NCBI RefSeq assembly: GCF_030123105.1
Contig: NZ_CP126095.1
Coordinates: forward strand, 1,178,001 to 1,242,000
From: Paenibacillus sp. G2S3
GTDB lineage: Bacteria > Bacillota > Bacilli > Paenibacillales > Paenibacillaceae
Length of the DNA: 64,000 nucleotides
Reading direction: 5' to 3'
Notes under the pieces: model-generated
Databases searched by the model: none
Told to the model about the DNA's origin: nothing
What the model saw: only the letters and a program-made list of their open reading frames with translations
Shown: one piece after another, positions 8,304 to 16,559 of the stretch
How the letters are laid out: each line of letters opens with the position of its first letter
Numbering within the stretch: position 1 is the first letter of the stretch
Position numbers and translations under genes: made by a program

Positions 8304-9731
8304 ATGAGTAAAATCAATGAACTTTTTACGAATAAACTAAATGTCATAAATGTAGGCATTGAGAACTTTAGAGATGATTTGTTAAAACAAAACGCGAATG
8401 TAACTCACTTGGAGTGGACGCCGCCAGGCAGAGGGAATCCAGAATTAATTGCTGCGCTGGATAAGCTTGAAGACCCAAGTGTTACAGATAAGATTGAAGC
8501 TGCTAACAAAGAGGCTGTTGAGCGAATTATTAACTCGCAACCGGTACTGATTGGCTTTGACCAAGCGATCAATGTGGTTCCTGGTATGACGAAAAATACG
8601 ATTTTACATGCTGGCCCGCCAATCACTTGGGAACGAATGAATGGTCCGATGAAAGGTGCGGTAACAGGGGCTATTGTATTTGAAGGACTTGCCCCCAATA
8701 TTGAAGAAGCAGCTGTACTAGCTGCGTCTGGAGAGATTGTTTTCTCGCCATGTCATGAACATAACTGTGTTGGTTCCATGGCTGGTGTAACATCGGCTTC
8801 CATGTTTATGCATATTGTTGAGAATAAAACGTATGGGAATATTGCCTATACAAATTTAAGTGAACAAATGTCCAAAATCCTTCGGATGGGTGCGAATGAC
8901 GAGAGTGTTATCCAGCGTTTGATTTGGATGCGTGATGTATTGGGTCCTATTTTGAGAGATGCGATGAAGCTAAATCCAAATGGCATTGACTTGCGCTTAA
9001 TGTTGTCACAAGCCCTTCATATGGGCGACGAATGTCATAACCGAAATGTAGCTGGAACAACCCTGCTCATCCAAGCGCTAACGCCTTATATTATCCAAAC
9101 CAATTTCACCGTTGAACAGAAAAAAGAAGTGTTTGAATTCGTTAGCAGCAGCGACTATTTCTCAGGTCCGACATGGATGGCGCTTTGTAAATGTGCCCTT
9201 GATGCTGCGCATGGCATTGAGAATAGTACCATTGTTACCACAATGGCTCGCAACGGAGTGGAATTCGGTATTCGCGTGAGTGGAATCGCTGGAAACGTGT
9301 GGTTTACAGGTCCTGCACAACAAGTAATTGGACCTATGTTTGCTGGTTATAAACCAGAAGATTCTGGTCTTGATATTGGAGACAGTGCGATTACGGAGAC
9401 CTATGGAATTGGCGGATTTGCTATGGCAACTGCACCGGCCATTGTTTCGCTTGTAGGTGGTACCGTTGATGATGCAATCAGCTACACCACAAAAATGGCA
9501 GAAATCACAACCACTGAAAATCCTAACGTGACGATTCCAATGCTTGACTTTATAGGGATTCCAACAGGTATTGATATTCAAAAAGTTATTCAAACAGGAA
9601 TTATGCCGATTATTAATACAGCCATTGCACATAAAGATGCGGGGATTGGAATGATTGGTGCGGGTATCGTTAATCCTCCAATCGAAGCTTTTGAACAAGC
9701 ATTACTTGCATTAAGTGAAAATATTAAATAA
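8304..9731 (+). CDS. DUF1116 protein, YlbE/YahG (AllG)-like
   Basis: A 475-residue cytosolic protein that begins two bases after the fdrA stop with its own GGAG site. Conserved DUF1116 stretches are GPPITWERMNGPMKGA (near residue 95), FSPCHEHNCVGSMAGVTSAS (near 150; a His/Cys-rich patch that could bind metal or form the active site) and GMIGAGIVNPP close to the end. The E. coli homologues YlbE/AllG and YahG lie beside FdrA-type proteins. The exact chemistry of this subunit is not certain, and the metal idea is mine. Confidence 0.9.
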   Translation: MSKINELFTNKLNVINVGIENFRDDLLKQNANVTHLEWTPPGRGNPELIAALDKLEDPSVTDKIEAANKEAVERIINSQPVLIGFDQAINVVPGMTKNTILHAGPPITWERMNGPMKGAVTGAIVFEGLAPNIEEAAVLAASGEIVFSPCHEHNCVGSMAGVTSASMFMHIVENKTYGNIAYTNLSEQMSKILRMGANDESVIQRLIWMRDVLGPILRDAMKLNPNGIDLRLMLSQALHMGDECHNRNVAGTTLLIQALTPYIIQTNFTVEQKKEVFEFVSSSDYFSGPTWMALCKCALDAAHGIENSTIVTTMARNGVEFGIRVSGIAGNVWFTGPAQQVIGPMFAGYKPEDSGLDIGDSAITETYGIGGFAMATAPAIVSLVGGTVDDAISYTTKMAEITTTENPNVTIPMLDFIGIPTGIDIQKVIQTGIMPIINTAIAHKDAGIGMIGAGIVNPPIEAFEQALLALSENIK

Positions 9732-9767
9732 GAAGAGGGCTAACTTGCTTAGCCCATGATTCTTATT
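9727..9767 (+). terminator. Intercistronic hairpin (possible attenuator)
   Basis: The outer arms AATAAGAA / TTCTTATT (9727-9734, 9760-9767) enclose the inner arms GGGCTAA / TTAGCCC. The DUF1116 stop codon lies in the stem. There is no long T tract, so partial termination or mRNA 3'-end protection is more likely than full termination before the ankyrin gene. Confidence 0.55.
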
Positions 9768-9814
9768 TCGAACTAGATGAACACACGTGCTAGGTTGTGA
9801 AGGAGTGAACAAAT

Positions 9815-10975
9815 TTGGATAATCTATCCTTGAATACAAAACTTATTGAGGCGAGTGAACAGGGAGAACTGGCTTCTGTTGAGACACTATTAAATGAAGG
9901 TGCCAGTGTTGATTATAAAGATGCTGCAGGGCGAACAGCGTTAATGGCGGCAACTCAAAACAATCAAATCGCGATTGCTAAAAGATTAATAGAAGCAGGA
10001 AGTGACGTAAACACTAGAGATATTACACAGCTCTCACCGTTTATTTGCTCAGCAGCAAATGGCTTTTATGAAATCCTGCGTCTCATGATTGCTGGTGGAG
10101 CTGATCTGAAGAGCGTGAATCGATTTGGTGGAACAGCGCTGTTACCATCGAGCGAAAAGGGTTACTTAAAAACCGTAGAAGTGTGTATTGATGCTGGGGT
10201 TCCAGTGAATCATGTCAACAACTTAGGCTGGTCAGCCCTCCTCGAAGCAGTCATATTGGGAAATGGCGGACGACTATATTCTGACATTATTGAAGCGCTA
10301 GTTCATGCGGGGGCAGATGTGCATTTGCCTGATCGAGATGGGCTCTCATCCCTACAACGTGCCGAAGAGAATGGTCAGCATAAAGTCGTGAAGATTCTAG
10401 AACAAAGCTTCCCAGAAACTAACGAATATGTGAAGCAGGCAAAGGCTCTTGCTAACAACGATCAATATGAAGAAGCTATATCTGTCATAAGCAGGGCGCT
10501 GGAAGTGGATGCTGATAACCTGGATTTCATCTATTATAAAGGTTATTTCTTGCAGGAATTAAAGAGATACGAAGAGGCACTTCAATGCTATGAAAGCGTT
10601 TTATCTATGGATCCTGCTAATTTAGAATTTTATTTCTACACAGCGAATTGTTTAAGACTGTGGAAAAAACCGGAGGAAGCTCTTCAGGAATATGATAAAG
10701 CCTGTCAGTTAGCGCCTAATGAAACGTTCTATCGCTACCACAAATCTAATTATTTAAGAGAACTTGGGCGACACGAAGAAGCAGTTATCGAGATGGATAA
10801 GCTGCTAGCGCTTCAGCCGAATAGATATGACTTCTCCTTCCATAAGGCGAACAGTCTAAGATCGCTTGGTAAGCATAAAGAAGCTATTGAGGCTATCGAG
10901 AACGCAATTAAGAATGATCCAACGAATCCGTTATACCACTCACACAAAAAGCAATCTCTTGAATTACTCGATTAG
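9815..10975 (+). CDS. Ankyrin-repeat / TPR two-domain protein (YahD-like N-terminus)
   Basis: 386 residues with no signal peptide. The N-terminal half (about 5-205) holds roughly six ankyrin repeats of the AGRTALMAATQNNQIAIAKRL type, including AGADVHLPDRDG. The second half (about 210-386) holds about five TPR units of the YEEALQCYESVLSMDPANLEF type. The start is TTG 9815 with AAGGAG nine bases upstream. It lies inside the operon between the DUF1116 and carbamate kinase genes. E. coli YahD, in the yahDEFGI locus, is also an ankyrin protein beside DUF2877, FdrA and DUF1116 homologues, so the link is probably functional. A scaffold or regulatory subunit is the simplest guess. Confidence 0.88.
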   Translation: MDNLSLNTKLIEASEQGELASVETLLNEGASVDYKDAAGRTALMAATQNNQIAIAKRLIEAGSDVNTRDITQLSPFICSAANGFYEILRLMIAGGADLKSVNRFGGTALLPSSEKGYLKTVEVCIDAGVPVNHVNNLGWSALLEAVILGNGGRLYSDIIEALVHAGADVHLPDRDGLSSLQRAEENGQHKVVKILEQSFPETNEYVKQAKALANNDQYEEAISVISRALEVDADNLDFIYYKGYFLQELKRYEEALQCYESVLSMDPANLEFYFYTANCLRLWKKPEEALQEYDKACQLAPNETFYRYHKSNYLRELGRHEEAVIEMDKLLALQPNRYDFSFHKANSLRSLGKHKEAIEAIENAIKNDPTNPLYHSHKKQSLELLD

Positions 10976-11006
10976 AGCATGAGAATTGCAGCATAGGAGG
11001 CATCAG

Positions 11007-11957
11007 ATGAAAGAAACTGTGATCGTTGCTATTGGCGGAAACTCATTGGTCAAGGAAAATGGCCTGGATTCAATTCATGACCAATCTGAAGCAGTAAAAG
11101 AAGTTGTCGTTAATATTGTTGATATGGTGCAAGAGGGCTACAATGTCGTCGTTACACACGGTAATGGACCGCAGGTAGGATTTGGGCTAAGAAGATCTGA
11201 AATTGCACATGAAATTGCCGGCATGTCTCCTGTTCCACTAGTAAATTGTGGGGCCGATACACAAGGGGGAATCGGTTATTTAATTCAACAAGCTTTAATT
11301 AATGAATTCGCAGTTAGAGGGATCCATAAGAATGTGGCTACGGTTATTACGCAAGTTGAAGTAAGCTCAGAAGATCCTAACTTCAAGAATCCGACGAAGC
11401 CGGTAGGATCTTTCTTTTCCCAAGAACAAGCGGAAGAAATGAAAAAAGAACATCCGGAATGGAGCTTTGTAGAAGACTCTGGTAGAGGATACCGTAGAGT
11501 AGTTCCATCCCCAAGACCTATAGATATTGTAGAGAAAGATGCGATTAAGTCATTAATCGATGGGGGCTTTGTCGTAGTTGCTGCAGGCGGTGGAGGTATT
11601 GCAGTCGTGAAGTCTGATGATAACACGTACAAAGGTATCGATGCAGTCATCGATAAGGATTTTGCTACGAGTCTTTTAGCAGAACAGATCCATGCGGAGA
11701 CATTAATTATTACAACGGGAGTGTCTAGAGTTTGCATCAACTATGGTAAGCCGAATCAAAAGGAACTTTCCAAAATGACGATTGATGAGACTAAACAATA
11801 TGTGCTAGAAAATCACTTTCCAGCAGGAAGCATGCTGCCTAAAATTGAGGCGAGTTTAAGCTTCTTAGAGAAAAGCGGAACGCGAGTTATTATTACGAAT
11901 CCGGAAAGCTTGAAGGATGCGATTAATGAACAGGCAGGCACTCATATCGTGAAGTAG
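11007..11957 (+). CDS. arcC: Carbamate kinase
   Basis: A 316-residue amino-acid-kinase-fold enzyme that transfers phosphate from carbamoyl phosphate to ADP, giving ATP, ammonia and CO2. Visible family features are VAIGGNSLV at the N-terminus, THGNGPQVG (about 50), GYRRVVPSPRP (about 165), AAGGGGIAVV (about 195) and DKDFATSLLA. The ATG at 11007 has GGAGG six bases upstream, and the in-frame codons before it are ignored. Next to FdrA/DUF1116/DUF2877 it corresponds to E. coli YbcF (AllK) or YahI. No arcA or argF is nearby, which points to carbamoyl phosphate made by the FdrA system rather than the arginine deiminase pathway. Confidence 0.95.
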   Translation: MKETVIVAIGGNSLVKENGLDSIHDQSEAVKEVVVNIVDMVQEGYNVVVTHGNGPQVGFGLRRSEIAHEIAGMSPVPLVNCGADTQGGIGYLIQQALINEFAVRGIHKNVATVITQVEVSSEDPNFKNPTKPVGSFFSQEQAEEMKKEHPEWSFVEDSGRGYRRVVPSPRPIDIVEKDAIKSLIDGGFVVVAAGGGGIAVVKSDDNTYKGIDAVIDKDFATSLLAEQIHAETLIITTGVSRVCINYGKPNQKELSKMTIDETKQYVLENHFPAGSMLPKIEASLSFLEKSGTRVIITNPESLKDAINEQAGTHIVK

Positions 11958-11980
11958 TTTAAGCGAGGGGAAGTGTAGAT

Positions 11981-13435
11981 ATGGATCAAGCAAAATTGGA
12001 ACAAAATTATGATAGGTACAAATCATACGGTTACGGTGAGGAATTACTGCCCAAAAAGCCTGAGCAAAGAGACTGGGGGATGTCCAACTATATAACCCTC
12101 TGGATGGGCGCTGTTCATAATATTATGTCGTATATGACAGTAGCAGGTTTCTTCGTCCTAGGGCTGGATACAACACAGGTGCTCTTTGCCGTTATGCTTT
12201 CAGCCATTATTGTCTCCGCATTTTATGCTTTAAATGGGTATTCTGCCTCTAAATATGGGCTGCCATTCGCGATGTTGCTTCGTGATTCATTTGGGGTAAA
12301 GGGAGCCATTATACCTGCATTAATACGAGGACTTGTTGCCGGATTAGTATTCTTTGGAACCACAACCGTTGTAGGTGCAGAATCATTAAATGTTATATTT
12401 GCTAGATTTATTCCAAATTATATGGAGTTAGGCGGTGGCTTCACACTCTTCGGCTTAGCATTCCCGACAATGATCTCCTATGCAATTCTTTGGACAGCAA
12501 CGGTTTTATTGTTCTTAGGTGGAATGAAAACATTAGGTAAGTTCGGTAACTGGTCATCCCCAGTAGTGTATGTGTTTATTATTGGTGCTGCTGTTTGGGC
12601 GATCAAGATTGCTGGTGGGTTTGGGCCAATTTTAGAGTATGTACCAGCGAACCCAAGTTCAAGTCCACTAGTCTTTATTGCTTGCGTGAGTGCATTGGTA
12701 TCTAACTGGGCGGGTCCTGTTGTGAATATGTCGGACTTCACGCATCGTGCGAAATCACCAAGAGCGGCAATGATTGGATTACCAGTAGGGTTTATCCTGT
12801 CTTATATTCTTTTCGCCATCACTTGTGTGGCTTTAATCGCGGGGACTGAAATTGCGTTTGGTGAACCGATCTTCAATATCGTACATGCCATTGATAAAAT
12901 TGAAAACACTTTCGCGGTTGTTGTATTGATTCTAGCGCTAAACGTAGGAGCTATCGCCTTCGTAGTGTTTGCAAACTTATTACCAGCTGGATTGCAAATG
13001 TCATCCCTTTTCCCGAAAAAATTCACTGTAAAGACTGCGGGTGTATTGACAGCTGTTGTTGGTACTTTGATTTTGCCATGGAAGCTTGTAGAAGGTACGA
13101 CGACCTTATTTTTCTTTTATAGCTTTATTGGGTCCATCTTTGGTCCAATTGCGGGCATTATGCTTTCAAGCTTTTTTATTCATCGGAAAAGAGTATTAAA
13201 TCTTGATAATATCTATGTCCCAGCAGGCAGCAATGGTGAATATAAGAATGGTTACAATCCTGTTGCGATGGCTGTTCTAGCAGTCAGCTTCATTCTTCCT
13301 ATGTCAGGTGCATTTCTTAAGGGTGTCCCCTTCCTAGTTAGGATGAATGATTTTGCTTTCTTTAGTGGCTTAATTGTTTCGTTTGTTCTATACACCATCT
13401 TTAGCAAAACACTAAAATCATCCCATTTAAACTAG
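11981..13435 (+). CDS. NCS1-family permease (purine/cytosine/ureide type)
   Basis: A 484-residue, about 12-helix sodium- or proton-coupled symporter of the nucleobase-cation-symport-1 family. Family features include WGMSNYITLWMGAVHNIMSY at the start (helix 1), GLPFAMLLRDSFGVKGA (helix 3) and VSNWAGPVVNMSDFTHRAKSP (around helix 6). NCS1 carriers import cytosine, purines, allantoin or hydantoins. The operon setting suggests the pathway substrate, a cyclic ureide, nucleobase or similar lactam. Its SD-bearing start is 23 bases after arcC. Confidence 0.92.
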   Translation: MDQAKLEQNYDRYKSYGYGEELLPKKPEQRDWGMSNYITLWMGAVHNIMSYMTVAGFFVLGLDTTQVLFAVMLSAIIVSAFYALNGYSASKYGLPFAMLLRDSFGVKGAIIPALIRGLVAGLVFFGTTTVVGAESLNVIFARFIPNYMELGGGFTLFGLAFPTMISYAILWTATVLLFLGGMKTLGKFGNWSSPVVYVFIIGAAVWAIKIAGGFGPILEYVPANPSSSPLVFIACVSALVSNWAGPVVNMSDFTHRAKSPRAAMIGLPVGFILSYILFAITCVALIAGTEIAFGEPIFNIVHAIDKIENTFAVVVLILALNVGAIAFVVFANLLPAGLQMSSLFPKKFTVKTAGVLTAVVGTLILPWKLVEGTTTLFFFYSFIGSIFGPIAGIMLSSFFIHRKRVLNLDNIYVPAGSNGEYKNGYNPVAMAVLAVSFILPMSGAFLKGVPFLVRMNDFAFFSGLIVSFVLYTIFSKTLKSSHLN

Positions 13436-13450
13436 AGGAGGAATTTTGAA

Positions 13451-13903
13451 ATGGATTACATGAAATTGGCCGTAGATGCAACGATCGAGGGTATGAATAA
13501 GAAATTTGGTGGCCCGTTTGGTGCAACGATTGTTCGAGGTGATGAAGTGATTGCAGCGGTTAGCAATACAATGATGAGAGACACGGATCCTTCTGCACAT
13601 GCAGAAATGGTAGCTATCCGAGAAGCTTGCAAAAAGCTAGACACGATGGACTTATCGGATTGCGTAATTTATGCCACCTGTGAGCCGTGTCCAATGTGTA
13701 TGGGTGCTATCATTTGGTCAGGGGTTAAGGAAGTTCATTATTGCAGCACTAGAGATGATGCGAAAGAGCATGGCTTCTCAGACATTCACCTTCGCGAATA
13801 TTTTGTGGGTCATGATGAGAGTGTTGTTAATATGATTAAAGTGGAAGCTAGAGAGGATTGCGATCATTTATGGACGCATTTCCACGAATTAAACAAGAAA
13901 TAA
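13451..13903 (+). CDS. guaD: CDA-fold deaminase, guanine deaminase-like
   Basis: A 150-residue zinc deaminase of the cytidine/deoxycytidylate deaminase fold. H50 and E52 in the HAE motif and C80/C83 in PCPMC are the zinc ligands and proton shuttle. The overall length and the C-terminal EDCDHLWTHFHELN tail resemble B. subtilis GuaD, which turns guanine into xanthine. It is the last gene of the operon, 15 bases after the permease. Because CDA-fold enzymes also deaminate other heterocycles, such as creatinine-like or pterin compounds, guanine is the best but not the only candidate substrate. Confidence 0.82.
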   Translation: MDYMKLAVDATIEGMNKKFGGPFGATIVRGDEVIAAVSNTMMRDTDPSAHAEMVAIREACKKLDTMDLSDCVIYATCEPCPMCMGAIIWSGVKEVHYCSTRDDAKEHGFSDIHLREYFVGHDESVVNMIKVEAREDCDHLWTHFHELNKK

Positions 13904-13924
13904 TTCAGGCTGTCTCCTATATTT

Positions 13925-13951
13925 TCCGGCACTATTTTAGTGCCGGATTTT
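13925..13951 (+). terminator. Terminator of the catabolic operon
   Basis: A perfect stem TCCGGCACTA / TAGTGCCGGA with a TTTT loop, followed by TTTT. It ends the operon shortly after the deaminase gene. Confidence 0.85.
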
Positions 13952-13968
13952 CCTGTTCTTTTACAGAC

Positions 13969-14841
13969 CTACTCGGCAAGATGAAGCTGAAGAAAATCAA
14001 TTACCTGATGAAGAGCTTTTTGCACAACAGGGTTATCGAAATCTTTTTCAAATACATGTTCTCCGTTAGGAATAGTAATGAGCTTTGCCGGTACGCCTTC
14101 TTTTACTAGCGCAGCTCTCATGAATACGGATTGTTCATACGGCACATCTACATCGTTCGTTCCGTGCAATAACAATGTAGGGGGGAAGTCTTTAGTTACA
14201 TGATGAATAGGACAGAATTTGAGGAGTTCTTCCTTATGTAATGAAGGATTTAAGCCTGTGACTTCTTGGATCCATTGACCGGATTGTCTAGCATATAAAT
14301 AGAGAAGAAAACGCTCGTCAACGCTTGCGTTCGTAATGATTTGATCGGACACTGTACTTTTTGCAATCTCTTTGGAGACGATATCTTTTTCACAATAGAA
14401 TTTACTTGGTTCGAGTGCCCATGGTGCACTAATATCGCCATATCCATAGAAGGAAACAATCGCACGAGGCTTAAGGGTAAACGTTCCTGTACATAGTGCA
14501 AGGAATCCACCTGCCGAGCTTCCCACCACAGCAATCCTTGAGGGATCAATGGAGAATTGTTCAGGTCCTTCATTCGCTAACCAAAGAAGGCTATCTTGGA
14601 CATCTTCAAGAATGTCAGAAAGTGTTGATCTAGGAGCTAATCTATAATCAATTGAAAATAGCGCAAAGCCATTATTGGTGTAAAGCTGTATCATTTCCTC
14701 GGAAAGATCTTCTCGATCACCCCAAAGTAGGCCGCCTCCGTGAATATATACAATAGCAGGGGCATGGGTACGGTTTGTTTCATAAAAATCAGCTTTAATT
14801 GTAAATTGATCATTTTCTTTAAAAATAATAGTCTTTTTCAT
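13969..14841 (-). CDS. Alpha/beta hydrolase, HGGG esterase type
   Basis: A 290-residue cytosolic hydrolase of the hormone-sensitive-lipase-like group. YIHGGGLLWGD (about residues 32-42) forms the oxyanion hole. GSSAGG (about 107-112) carries the nucleophilic serine. HGTNDVDVPYEQS (about 227-239) supplies the acid, and GEHVF (about 262) the histidine. It faces the deaminase gene and diverges from the M20 hydrolase at 14963. In this setting it might open or de-esterify a pathway intermediate, but that is positional inference only. Confidence 0.85.
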   Translation of the reverse strand: MKKTIIFKENDQFTIKADFYETNRTHAPAIVYIHGGGLLWGDREDLSEEMIQLYTNNGFALFSIDYRLAPRSTLSDILEDVQDSLLWLANEGPEQFSIDPSRIAVVGSSAGGFLALCTGTFTLKPRAIVSFYGYGDISAPWALEPSKFYCEKDIVSKEIAKSTVSDQIITNASVDERFLLYLYARQSGQWIQEVTGLNPSLHKEELLKFCPIHHVTKDFPPTLLLHGTNDVDVPYEQSVFMRAALVKEGVPAKLITIPNGEHVFEKDFDNPVVQKALHQVIDFLQLHLAE

Positions 14842-14962
14842 AGCTATCCATTACACCTCATCAAGTAAGTAGTTTTTAAAGACTAGCACTACCTCTATTG
14901 TATATCATTCACGAATTTTGATGAAACCATAATCATGAATACCCAGGATTGGAGATACTGGC

Positions 14963-16198
14963 ATGGATAGAAAGAGAAGATATCAGGCATTATTTGATAA
15001 TATTAATCAATATAACTCGGGTGAGAAGGGCATCACTAGAATTGCCTATACAAATGAAGAGCAGACATGTACGAGTGCTTTTATGCGGATGTGTAAGGCT
15101 GAAAATTTAGATATCCGGATGGATCATTGCGGAAATGTGATTGCTAGAAGAAATGGGAAGATAGAAGGGCTCCCACCCGTTGTAATGGGCTCTCACTTGG
15201 ATACGGTATATCAAGGTGGGAAGTACGATGGTGTAGTAGGTGTAACGGCTGCCTTGGAAGTGATCAAACGTCTAAACGAAAAAGGGATTGAAACGGATCA
15301 TCCGATCGAAATTATTTCATTTGCCTGTGAAGAATCCTCACGGTTTGGTATTTCAACAGTAGGCAGCAAAGTAATGGCAGGGTTATTTCAGAAGGAGAAA
15401 TACAAAGATTTAAAGGACAAAGATGGGGTTACCATGGAAAAGGCATTTTCGCTATGCGCATTAGATTACAACAGTATTGATCAGGCGAGTAGAAGGAATG
15501 AGGAATTAAAAGCGTTTTTTGAATTACACATCGAGCAAGGCCCTGTACTTATAAACAATAATAATAGAATTGGAATTGTGACTGGAATTGCTGCACCTGT
15601 GAGACTGTATATTCAAATATCAGGGAAAGCATCCCACTCCGGGACGACACCTATGAATATGAGAAAAGATGCTTTTCTGGGTGCTTCAGAAATAGCACTA
15701 GAGCTTGAGAAAGCAGCCAAACTGGAACAAGAATTTGGAACGGTTGCGACCCTCGGGGTGATAGAGATCTTGAATGGCGCTATGAACGTGGTTCCGGGAG
15801 AGGTAGAAATTAAAATTGATATCAGATCTACTTCCGTGGCATCCAGGCAACGTGTGTTAGACCATTTATATCAAACGATCTCCTCAGTACAAGAAAGCAG
15901 ACAACTTGAAATTGTGAGTACGGAAATCATCTCCGAGGAACCTGTCCTATTATCGGATGAGATCAGTCATGTTCTAGAGTCCATTTGTGAAGAGAGGGGG
16001 ATATCCAATCAACGTATGATCAGTGGGGCAGGGCATGATGCCATGAACATGAACAAACTTTGCCCAGTAGGACTTATCTTTGTGCCCTCCGTTGATGGAC
16101 TTAGTCATCACCCCAATGAGTATACGGATTTAGATGATATTATTATGGGGATTGATATTCTAGAAGAAGCAGTTCTTCGTTATGCGTGCATTAGATAA
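14963..16198 (+). CDS. M20-family amidohydrolase (N-carbamoyl amino acid hydrolase / allantoate amidohydrolase type)
   Basis: A 411-residue binuclear metal enzyme of the hydantoinase/carbamoylase family. Visible metal-site elements are GSHLDTVYQGGKYDG (H78, D89), CEESSRFG (about 115), the HIEQGP lid motif (about 192) and the C-terminal GAGHDAMNM and SHHPNEY. Such enzymes hydrolyse N-carbamoyl compounds to ammonia, CO2 and an amino acid, or allantoate to ureidoglycine. ATG 14963 has GGAG eight bases upstream. It lies at the edge of the PucR-linked island. No allantoinase or hydantoinase gene is seen in the window. Confidence 0.88.
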   Translation: MDRKRRYQALFDNINQYNSGEKGITRIAYTNEEQTCTSAFMRMCKAENLDIRMDHCGNVIARRNGKIEGLPPVVMGSHLDTVYQGGKYDGVVGVTAALEVIKRLNEKGIETDHPIEIISFACEESSRFGISTVGSKVMAGLFQKEKYKDLKDKDGVTMEKAFSLCALDYNSIDQASRRNEELKAFFELHIEQGPVLINNNNRIGIVTGIAAPVRLYIQISGKASHSGTTPMNMRKDAFLGASEIALELEKAAKLEQEFGTVATLGVIEILNGAMNVVPGEVEIKIDIRSTSVASRQRVLDHLYQTISSVQESRQLEIVSTEIISEEPVLLSDEISHVLESICEERGISNQRMISGAGHDAMNMNKLCPVGLIFVPSVDGLSHHPNEYTDLDDIIMGIDILEEAVLRYACIR

Positions 16199-16559
16199 CC
16201 TTTTTTTGTAAAAAACAAAGCCTTTTCAAACATAAAAATAACATCTACTGCACTTTCTGCAATCAAACTATTTGGAAATGCGCTAATTAAATAGCGTTTT
16301 TATAGATTGATTGTACAGAATACAACAGAACTATAATTCAGCACGATTTTTTAAATTTCTGTTGCACAATGCAACGACCCAACCAGAACGGAGCATTAAG
16401 GACCACTTGGTCATGTGTAACGGACTCAGACACAGCTATTTTCACATTTTGAGGCTTTTGGGGAGAGTTGCGGACTCGGGTGACGTTAATCGTCAAATTC
16501 AGGGGCGATATTGTGTGTTTTCAGTCCAATAAAGTCTCTGGAGTCCGAACGCATTGCTG
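16199..16559. repeat. Gene-free dispersed-repeat block A
   Basis: Three quasi-palindromes of the form TTGYAC-N4-TRCAA lie at 16248-16262 (first base C), 16311-16325 and 16362-16374 (shorter spacer), with centres 63 and 50 bases apart. The same motif, with matching spacing, recurs at 55581-55760. Further on, CGGACTC occurs at 16421 and again at 16471, and in inverted form (GAGTCCG) near 16540. The small open frame at 16311-16532 runs through these repeats and has no RBS, so I do not call it a gene. Confidence 0.6.

Noticed and set aside
9162..9698. 178-residue minus-strand open frame
   Set aside because: It lies wholly inside the DUF1116 gene, has a Cys/His/Asn-rich composition typical of an antisense frame, and lacks an RBS.
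11285..11740. 151-residue minus-strand open frame
   Set aside because: Shadow of the carbamate kinase gene; low-complexity Ser/Thr/Pro composition and no family resemblance.
13858..14109. 83-residue frame across the operon terminator
   Set aside because: It spans the deaminase end, the terminator hairpin and the antisense of the hydrolase gene.
16248..16374. CRISPR array
   Set aside because: The repeated motif is short, palindromic and degenerate, the intervals are irregular (50-63 bases), and no cas genes are present.
16311..16532. 73-residue plus-strand open frame in the repeat block
   Set aside because: No RBS, runs across repeat motifs that also occur in non-coding sequence at 55.6 kb, and resembles no protein I know.
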